Below are positions 58,157 through 64,000 of a stretch of 64,000 bases of DNA, piece after piece. The first letter of the stretch is position 1. Each line of letters begins with the position of its first letter. The translations under genes were made by a program, and so were the position numbers. The notes under the pieces are model-generated. The model saw nothing but the letters and a program-made list of their open reading frames with translations. It was not told the DNA's origin and did no database searches. The stretch comes from Marinobacter lipolyticus (lineage in GTDB: Bacteria > Pseudomonadota > Gammaproteobacteria > Pseudomonadales > Oleiphilaceae): NCBI RefSeq assembly GCF_018424605.1, contig NZ_QTKT01000003.1, forward strand, positions 372,001-436,000, in the 5' to 3' direction.

Positions 58157-59026
58157 ATGGGTCTTCTGGTTTTTGTCACGGTTCTGTGGGCATTTTCGTT
58201 CAGTCTGATCGGCGAATTTCTGGCAGGTCAGGTCGACAGCGATTTTGCGGTACTCACTCGGGTACTGCTGGCGGCCCTGGTGTTTCTGCCGTTTACCCGC
58301 TGGCGCGACGTGGCCACGGGGCAGAAGCTGGGGATTCTGGTCACCGGCATGCTGCAGTTCGGCATCACCTACCTGTGCCTGTACCGGTCGTTCAGTTACC
58401 TTACGGTGCCGGAAGTACTTCTGTTCACCATTTTCACGCCGCTTTACGTCACCCTGATCGACGACGCCCTCTACCGCCGCTTTTCACCGATGGCCCTGGT
58501 GGCGGCCGCGGTGGCCACGGTGGGGGCTGGCATCATCCGCTACGATGGCCTGAGCCAGGATTTCATCACCGGGTTCCTGTTGTTGCAGGTCGCCAACTTC
58601 ACCTTCGCCGCCGGCCAGGTGGGGTACAAGCACGTGATGCGCCATTATCCGTCCGAGATCCCGGCGTTCCGTACCTTCGGGTATTTCTTCTTCGGCGCCC
58701 TGATCATTGCCCTGCCGTCGTTCCTGATTTTCGGTGACGCCGACCGCCTGCCGTCCACCGGCCTGCAATGGGGCATTCTGGGCTGGCTGGGTCTGGCCGC
58801 ATCCGGGATCGGGCTGTTCCTGTGGAATCGGGGCGCCTGCCGGGTGGATGCCGGTACCCTGGCGATCATGAACAACGCCCTGGTTCCGGCGGGTTTGCTG
58901 GTCAACCTGCTGATCTGGAACCGCGATGCGGATTTGCTGCGCCTGGCGGTGGGCGGTGCGGTGATTGCCGCGTCGTTGTGGCTGAACACCCGTTTCCACC
59001 CGCGCGCGCACCTGGCCGCTACGTAA
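58157..59026 (+). CDS. EamA/DMT-family transporter
   Basis: About 289 residues with ten helices in two EamA repeats. It opens with MGLLVFVTVLWAFSFSLIGE, the classical DMT start. The second repeat includes FRTFGYFFFGALIIALPSFLI and ASGIGLFLWNRGACRVDAGTLAIMNNALVPAGLLVNL. The ATG at 58157 follows AGGGG by eight bases; a GTG at 58148 overlaps that site. It probably exports a small metabolite such as an amino acid. It is a single gene, divergent from the MATE gene. Confidence 0.93.
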   Translation: MGLLVFVTVLWAFSFSLIGEFLAGQVDSDFAVLTRVLLAALVFLPFTRWRDVATGQKLGILVTGMLQFGITYLCLYRSFSYLTVPEVLLFTIFTPLYVTLIDDALYRRFSPMALVAAAVATVGAGIIRYDGLSQDFITGFLLLQVANFTFAAGQVGYKHVMRHYPSEIPAFRTFGYFFFGALIIALPSFLIFGDADRLPSTGLQWGILGWLGLAASGIGLFLWNRGACRVDAGTLAIMNNALVPAGLLVNLLIWNRDADLLRLAVGGAVIAASLWLNTRFHPRAHLAAT

Positions 59027-59104
59027 AGTCGCCTATTCAGTTTCCGCGGGATCGGCCGTTAACAGCGTCACCTGTTGCTCACGTTTGCTAAGACGGATTT
59101 AGTT

Positions 59105-60679
59105 ATGAGAAAGAACCTTCCGGTTACCCAGCGGGAAGTCCGAATGCGCGAGGGTGGTCGTCTGATTACCACGACCGATCTCAAGGGTGTGATCACCTAC
59201 TGCAATGACGACTTTGTGGAGATCAGCGGCTTCTCCCGCGAGGAGCTGTTGGGTGAGGCCCACAACATCATCCGTCACCCGGACATGCCCCAGGCGGTGT
59301 ACGGGGATATGTGGGCGTACCTGAAAGCCGGCAAGCCGTGGATGGGGGTGGTCAAGAACCGCACCAAAGCCGGCGACCATTACTGGGTAAGTGCCTATGT
59401 GACGCCGATTCTCGAAGGCGGCCGCATGGTGGGCTACGAATCGGTGCGCGTGGCGCCGACCCGCGAGCAGGTGAGCCGGGCGGAGCGTCTGTATCGCCAG
59501 CTCAGTGCCGGCAAGCCCGCTCTCAGCTGGCAGAGCCGGCTGCTGTCAATGTCCAAATCCGGATGGCCCTTTGCGCTTTCGCTGGCGCTGAGCCTGGTGG
59601 CCCTTGGCACCGGTGCATCGGCGCTGGCGATGGGGCTGGTTGTGGTCGGCCACCTGGTGGCGGCCGGGCTGGTGCTCAAGTCTGTCACCGGCCGGCTCCA
59701 GCGCGTGCTGGCTCTTCGGCCGGACGCTTTCCACGATCCTGTGGTGGCGCGCACCTACAGCGACGAAAGCGGCCTGTTCTCAGAAGTCTCGATGCTGCTG
59801 ATGAGCGAGGAAGCCCGCATCCGAACCGCGCTGGCGCGGATTGATGATCAGGCGGAACTGCTGTACGCCCAGGCACGGGCCTCCCATGGCTATATCAGCG
59901 ACGGCGCCGAGGCTATTGCCCGGCAGCGGGCGGAAACCGACCAGACCGCCTCGGCCATCAACGAGATGACCGCCTCGATTCAGGAGGTGGCGGAAACGGT
60001 CGCCAGCAACGCCCGCGACGCGGAACATGCCAACCGGTTTGCTGCCACCGGCAGTGATCGCAGCGCGGAGGCACTGGAGGCCATCGAACAGCTGGTGACC
60101 CGGGTGAACGGCATTGGCACCGCCATTGGCAAGCTAGGGGAATCCACCAACAGCATCGGCGCCGCCGCCAAGCTGATTTCCGACATCGCCGAGCAGACCA
60201 ACCTGCTGGCGCTCAACGCAGCCATTGAAGCTGCCCGCGCCGGCGAGCAGGGCCGCGGCTTCGCCGTGGTGGCCGATGAAGTCCGTACGCTTGCAAGCCG
60301 TACCCGCGAATCGACGGTGAAGATACAGGACGTCATTGATGATTTCCGGGATCAGGTCGAACAGGCGGTTGCCGCCACCCGGGCGGGCGAGGAAACCGCT
60401 GAGCAGGGTCTGGCAAAGGTGCGTGAAGCGGAAACCGCGCTGGCGGATATCGTTGCGGCGATCGGCAATATCTCCGACAGCTTTATCAGTATGTCCGCGG
60501 CGTTCGAGGAGCAGAGCCAGGTGTCTGACGAGATCAACCGCCAGATCGTCAACATTGCCGAGCTGGCGGACCACAGTACCGGGCAGGCGACATCCGCCCG
60601 GGACAGCAGTACCCGCCTGAGCGACATGTCCCACGGGCTGAAGGATCTTATCTCCCGTTTTGTCAGCAAAAACAGCTGA
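59105..60679 (+). CDS. Aer-like methyl-accepting chemotaxis receptor with N-terminal PAS
   Basis: About 524 residues from ATG at 59105 (GGA upstream). The cytosolic PAS domain (residues 5-120) includes [35 protein letters not shown] and [14 protein letters not shown], as in Aer, which binds FAD and monitors redox. Two close helices follow ([30 protein letters not shown]), then the chemoreceptor signalling domain with the tip [38 protein letters not shown]. No periplasmic sensing domain is present. No C-terminal NWETF methyltransferase tether is seen. Confidence 0.93.
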   Translation: MRKNLPVTQREVRMREGGRLITTTDLKGVITYCNDDFVEISGFSREELLGEAHNIIRHPDMPQAVYGDMWAYLKAGKPWMGVVKNRTKAGDHYWVSAYVTPILEGGRMVGYESVRVAPTREQVSRAERLYRQLSAGKPALSWQSRLLSMSKSGWPFALSLALSLVALGTGASALAMGLVVVGHLVAAGLVLKSVTGRLQRVLALRPDAFHDPVVARTYSDESGLFSEVSMLLMSEEARIRTALARIDDQAELLYAQARASHGYISDGAEAIARQRAETDQTASAINEMTASIQEVAETVASNARDAEHANRFAATGSDRSAEALEAIEQLVTRVNGIGTAIGKLGESTNSIGAAAKLISDIAEQTNLLALNAAIEAARAGEQGRGFAVVADEVRTLASRTRESTVKIQDVIDDFRDQVEQAVAATRAGEETAEQGLAKVREAETALADIVAAIGNISDSFISMSAAFEEQSQVSDEINRQIVNIAELADHSTGQATSARDSSTRLSDMSHGLKDLISRFVSKNS

Positions 60680-60838
60680 TTATCGATTGAAGGCGGGCCT
60701 CCGTTCCGGGCGGCCCGCCGGTTAACTGGCATCCCCCCGCCACTACTGGCAAAATCCCGCCCCAATTGCTGGCGCAGCTGCGTTGGCAACGCCTATTGTT
60801 ATAACGATTCATCAGCCAAAAAAGCACAGGATGAAAAC

Positions 60839-62221
60839 ATGACTGACAACAATGCGGACACTGCCCAGCGCGGTATGTGGTCTTCGCGGCTGGCCTTTAT
60901 TCTGGCGGCCACCGGCTCGGCCGTTGGCCTCGGTAATATCTGGAAGTTCCCTTACGTTACCGGCGAGAACGGCGGCGGCGCCTTCGTGCTGGTTTACCTG
61001 CTGTGTATCGCCATCGTCGGTATTCCCATCATGATGGCGGAAGTCTTTATCGGCCGGAACGGTCGTCACAACCCGATTGCCAGCTTCCGGCTGGTGGCCG
61101 AGCGCAACCTGGCGTCGCCGGCCTGGCGCGTGTCGGCGATTGTCGGCGTGCTGGCGGCGTTTGTGATCCTGTCTTTCTATTCGGTGATTGGTGGCTGGGC
61201 AGCGTCCTACATCGGCCATGCCGCCATGGGGGATTTCACCGGCCAGAGCGCCGACGCCATCGGTGCCATCTTCGGTGATCTGCTCGCGAGCCCCGGTGTG
61301 TTGCTGGCCTGGCACACGCTGTTCATGGCGCTGGTCATCGTGGTGGTGGCCCGGGGTCTCAAGTCCGGCCTGGAGCGGGCAGTCAACATCCTGATGCCGG
61401 CACTGTTCGTACTACTGCTGGTCGCGGTTGGCTACGCCGCCACCACGGACGGCTTCGGCCAGGCGGTCAGCTTCCTGTTCACCCCGAACTTCGGCGCGTT
61501 GACGGTAAACGGGGTGCTGATTGCCCTGGGCCATGCGTTCTTCACCCTCAGCCTGGGTATGGCCATCATGATGGCCTATGGCTCCTACCTCAGCCGGGAT
61601 GTGTCCATTGGCCGCACCGCAGTGACGGTGTCCATTATGGATACCATTGTGGCGCTGCTGGCGGGTCTGGCCATTTTCCCGGTGGTCTTTGCCAACGGCC
61701 TGGAAGCGGGTGCCGGTCCCGGCCTGATTTTCCAGACCCTGCCGCTGGCGTTCGGGCAGATGCCCATGGGCAGCCTGTTCGGTGCGCTGTTCTTCATTCT
61801 GCTGCTGTTCGCCGCCTGGACCTCCGGCATTTCCCTGCTGGAGCCGGTGGTTGAGTGGGTGGAAGAGAAGCTGTCCATTGGTCGCGCCGCCAGCGCGGTG
61901 CTGGTGGGTGGGGCCTGCTGGCTGCTGGGTATTGCCTCGATCCTGTCGCTGAACGAGTGGTCGGGCTTTGCCCCGCTGGGGATGTTCGAGCGCTTCGAAG
62001 GCAAGACCATTTTCGACCTGCTGGACTTCTTTACGGCCAACGTGATGCTGCCGTTGTCCGGCCTGCTGACCGCGGTCTTCGTGGGCTGGTTTGTGGCCAA
62101 GGAATCCCTCAAGAGCGACCTTGCCCTGGACGGTGGCGCGTTCACTCTCTGGTACAACCTGCTTCGCTTCGTGACACCGATTGCGGTTGCCATCGTGTTT
62201 GTCTACAACCTGATGGCCTGA
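60839..62221 (+). CDS. Sodium-dependent neurotransmitter:sodium symporter family transporter
   Basis: 460 residues, about twelve helices. The N-terminal motif is GMWSSRLAFILAATGSAVGLGNIWKFPYVTGENGGGAFVLVYL, the NSS sodium and substrate site of helix 1. It continues with GIPIMMAEVFIGRNGR and later ALGHAFFTLSLGMAIMMAYGSYL. It imports an amino acid or related amine with sodium. A bidirectional terminator follows. An AACAAT-rich short leader after AGGATGAAAAC supports the start at 60839. No regulatory gene is adjacent. Confidence 0.95.
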   Translation: MTDNNADTAQRGMWSSRLAFILAATGSAVGLGNIWKFPYVTGENGGGAFVLVYLLCIAIVGIPIMMAEVFIGRNGRHNPIASFRLVAERNLASPAWRVSAIVGVLAAFVILSFYSVIGGWAASYIGHAAMGDFTGQSADAIGAIFGDLLASPGVLLAWHTLFMALVIVVVARGLKSGLERAVNILMPALFVLLLVAVGYAATTDGFGQAVSFLFTPNFGALTVNGVLIALGHAFFTLSLGMAIMMAYGSYLSRDVSIGRTAVTVSIMDTIVALLAGLAIFPVVFANGLEAGAGPGLIFQTLPLAFGQMPMGSLFGALFFILLLFAAWTSGISLLEPVVEWVEEKLSIGRAASAVLVGGACWLLGIASILSLNEWSGFAPLGMFERFEGKTIFDLLDFFTANVMLPLSGLLTAVFVGWFVAKESLKSDLALDGGAFTLWYNLLRFVTPIAVAIVFVYNLMA

Positions 62222-62238
62222 TCCTTCAACGGGATCTG

Positions 62239-62277
62239 AAAAAAAGGGGGCAGACCGCAAGGTCTGCCCCCTTTTTT
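62239..62277. terminator. Bidirectional intrinsic terminator
   Basis: GGGGGCAGACC-GCAA-GGTCTGCCCCC (62246-62271) is a perfect 11 bp stem with A7 before and T6 after. It ends the NSS transcript and the convergent chemoreceptor transcript. Confidence 0.95.
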
Positions 62278-62312
62278 CGTTGCATTTTCTAGAGCGCTTG
62301 TTGGCGTCCCGG

Positions 62313-63887
62313 TTATACCCGGAAACGACTCACCTGGGTGCTCAGGCCCTCTGCCAGACGGGCAAGTTCGTTGCTGGCGGACGACACCTGTTCGGTGGAC
62401 GCGGCGGATTGTTCGCCCACGTCGCGGATCAGGGTGATGTTCTGATTGATGTCCTCGGCGACCGACGTCTGCTGCTCGGCGGCGGTGGCAATCTGGCTGT
62501 TGTACTGGCGAATTTCTTCCACCGCACTGGCCATCTCGCGGATGGTGGTCCCGGCGGTTTCGGCGCGGTCCAGGGTCTGTTCGGCCAGGGTGGTGCCTTT
62601 CTCCATGGTGGTGACCGACCCCTCGGCACTGGCCACCAGCGTATTGATCAGTGTTTCGATCTCAGACGCCGAGCTTTGGGTGCGCTGGGCGAGTGAGCGG
62701 ACCTCATCGGCGACCACGGCGAAACCGCGGCCCTGCTCTCCGGCCCGGGCGGCTTCGATGGCGGCGTTCAGCGCCAGCAGGTTGGTCTGCTCGGCCACCG
62801 ACTTGATCACATCCAGCACGGTGCCGATGTTCTGGGTCTCGGCCTGCAGGCCGCGCAGCTGGGTCATCACCTGGCTGATCTGCGAATTCAGGTCGGTGAC
62901 GTAGGACAGCGTTTCGTTGACCGCGGTTTCGCCGTCGGCGGACTTTTCACTGGCGTGGTTGGCGGCGCTGAAGGCGGCCTCGGCACTTTTCGCCACGTCG
63001 TTCACGGTGGCCACCATCTCGTTCATTGCGGTCGCGACCTGATCGGTCTGGTCGCGCTGCTGGGACACGCCGGCACTGGTCTGCTCAGTGACGGTGGACA
63101 GCTCTTCCGAAGACGAGGCGATGTTGTTGGCGCCGGCATCGATTTGCTGGATCAGGTCGCGCAGGCTGGTGACCATGGTGGAGAAGGCCGCCTGCAGCTG
63201 ACCGAATTCGTCGCCGCGGTCGCTGTTGACCTGCACGGTGAGGTCGCCGGAGGCGACTTTGTTGGCGATGTCCACGGTTTCCCGCACCGGGGTGGTGATG
63301 CTGCGGGTCAGCGCCCAGCCGACCAGAGCGGCCAAGGCGGCAATGATGACCGTGATGGTGATCAGGGTGGTCACTGCACCACTGTATTGTTCTTGCATCC
63401 GGTTGACCTGGATTTCCTGCAGTTCCACCGCCAGACCGACAATTTCGCGCGCCTTGACCCGGAGTTTTTCCTCAATGGCTTCCACCACCATCGGCAGGTC
63501 GTTGATCCGTGATTCCAGATCATCAATCAGGCGGTTGTAATCGGCGACGCCGTCGATGATGCCCTGGGCACGGGCGTCGTCCGCCGGCACGACCAGCAGT
63601 TCCATCAGCGCTTTGGCCTCTTCGGCAGCGTCATTGGCGAGGGATTTCGCTTCTTCCGCGTATTCTTTGCGACGGCGCAACTGGAAGTTTTTCTCTTCCG
63701 CCCGCGCCTGCAACAGGCTCGATTCCGCGCTGCTGGCGCCAGCGACGATCAGCGAGCGCTCGTTGTACTGGCTAAGGGTGTTGATGCCGATAGCGGCAAT
63801 CACGATGGCAAGAATTACCATGAAGGCAAAGCCGGCGGCCAGTTTCTTGCCGACGGCAATGTTGTTGAATGAACGTGCGATGGACAT
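62313..63887 (-). CDS. Methyl-accepting chemotaxis protein
   Basis: 524 residues. There is helix 1 ([22 protein letters not shown]) and a periplasmic four-helix-type sensing domain (about 38-185) with a CHASE-like hydrophilic pattern ([15 protein letters not shown]). Helix 2 follows ([20 protein letters not shown]), then HAMP ([26 protein letters not shown]) and the signalling tip [38 protein letters not shown]. The sensing domain is of the type found in energy or amino-acid receptors. The start at ATG 63887 is preceded by GGGAACAGCAG. It is convergent with the NSS gene. Confidence 0.95.
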   Translation of the reverse strand: MSIARSFNNIAVGKKLAAGFAFMVILAIVIAAIGINTLSQYNERSLIVAGASSAESSLLQARAEEKNFQLRRRKEYAEEAKSLANDAAEEAKALMELLVVPADDARAQGIIDGVADYNRLIDDLESRINDLPMVVEAIEEKLRVKAREIVGLAVELQEIQVNRMQEQYSGAVTTLITITVIIAALAALVGWALTRSITTPVRETVDIANKVASGDLTVQVNSDRGDEFGQLQAAFSTMVTSLRDLIQQIDAGANNIASSSEELSTVTEQTSAGVSQQRDQTDQVATAMNEMVATVNDVAKSAEAAFSAANHASEKSADGETAVNETLSYVTDLNSQISQVMTQLRGLQAETQNIGTVLDVIKSVAEQTNLLALNAAIEAARAGEQGRGFAVVADEVRSLAQRTQSSASEIETLINTLVASAEGSVTTMEKGTTLAEQTLDRAETAGTTIREMASAVEEIRQYNSQIATAAEQQTSVAEDINQNITLIRDVGEQSAASTEQVSSASNELARLAEGLSTQVSRFRV

Positions 63888-63911
63888 CTGCTGTTCCCGA
63901 TCCGGACATCG

Positions 63912-64000
63912 TTAAAGGTTGTCAGAGGCGGCGTGGAGAGCGACGCTGAACTCTGTAAGTTCTTTGTCGGCTCCTTCGCGCAAACCTTTATCGACAATCC
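63912..64000 (-). CDS. Unidentified partial gene, C-terminal end
   Basis: On the minus strand the frame reads IVDKGLREGADKELTEFSVA and then LHAASDNL before a TAA at 63912-63914, with no stop up to the window edge (28 codons). The composition looks like coding sequence and it lies 24 bases upstream of the chemoreceptor, so the two could be cotranscribed. The family cannot be named from so short a tail. Confidence 0.35.
   Translation of the reverse strand, partial: IVDKGLREGADKELTEFSVALHAASDNL

Overview
This 64 kb window is GC-rich chromosomal DNA from a marine-type gammaproteobacterium, most like Marinobacter or an Alcanivorax relative. That placement is inferred from gene content: a WS/DGAT wax ester synthase, an Aer-like receptor, sodium-coupled transporters, several c-di-GMP proteins and the style of the nitrate assimilation genes. 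No rRNA, tRNA, CRISPR array, prophage or transposase gene was seen. Genes are densely packed, often with 1-14 bp overlaps, and strand switches are frequent.

Layout. 0-10.5 kb: the edge of pdxH, a large AsmA/DUF748-type protein, a periplasmic binding protein, yfbR, an nfeD-qmcA pair, a short-chain dehydrogenase, a diguanylate cyclase, a PF10118 metal-dependent hydrolase and an AraC regulator. 10.5-13.6 kb: a TM2 protein, the wax ester synthase, and four copies of a palindromic repeat with an almost invariant core and variable but self-complementary arms. 13.1-30.5 kb: a nitrate/nitrite assimilation island. Reading leftwards it holds nirB-nirD with a separate FAD reductase, the nitrate ABC transporter nrtA-nrtB-ATPase, the sensor/antiterminator pair nasS-nasT, and a nitrite transporter cotranscribed with a fused PP2C phosphatase/Ser-Thr kinase. 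Reading rightwards it holds nasA. A SprT-like protein and an orphan hcp gene sit inside it.

Regulation of the island can be read from the DNA. Four operons (FAD reductase-nirBD, nrtA-B-ATPase, nasA, nirC-kinase) each have a -24/-12 sigma-54 promoter followed by a leader with an intrinsic terminator. In three of them a stem-loop with an A1/G4 hexaloop, as bound by ANTAR proteins, overlaps the 5' arm of the terminator. Three of the four also have a GCACY-N5-GGTGC NtrC-type palindrome 65-90 bp upstream. The hcp gene has a sigma-54 promoter too, but no terminator leader. The picture is NtrC/sigma-54 (nitrogen limitation) starting transcription and NasS-NasT (nitrate/nitrite) allowing read-through.

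30.6-39.7 kb: a TonB-ExbB-ExbD-ExbD energy module with a Fur-like site, a multi-domain diguanylate cyclase, a TauE/SafE exporter, a lytic transglycosylase, an amidase and an unknown protein. 39.7-45.2 kb: an ECF sigma/anti-sigma pair divergent from a four-gene set (DUF4331 protein, small lipoprotein, TPR protein, HupE-like membrane protein). This looks like a self-contained, poorly described envelope system. 45.2-64 kb: HDOD protein, metNIQ, 1-Cys peroxiredoxin, AGCS symporter, alpha/beta hydrolase, CBS protein, S-formylglutathione hydrolase, an HD-GYP protein with a lost HD pair, another diguanylate cyclase, MATE and EamA transporters, two chemoreceptors, an NSS transporter and an unidentified partial gene at the right edge.

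Gene products are assigned from recognisable family motifs and gene order, without any database search. Regulatory sites were found by eye.
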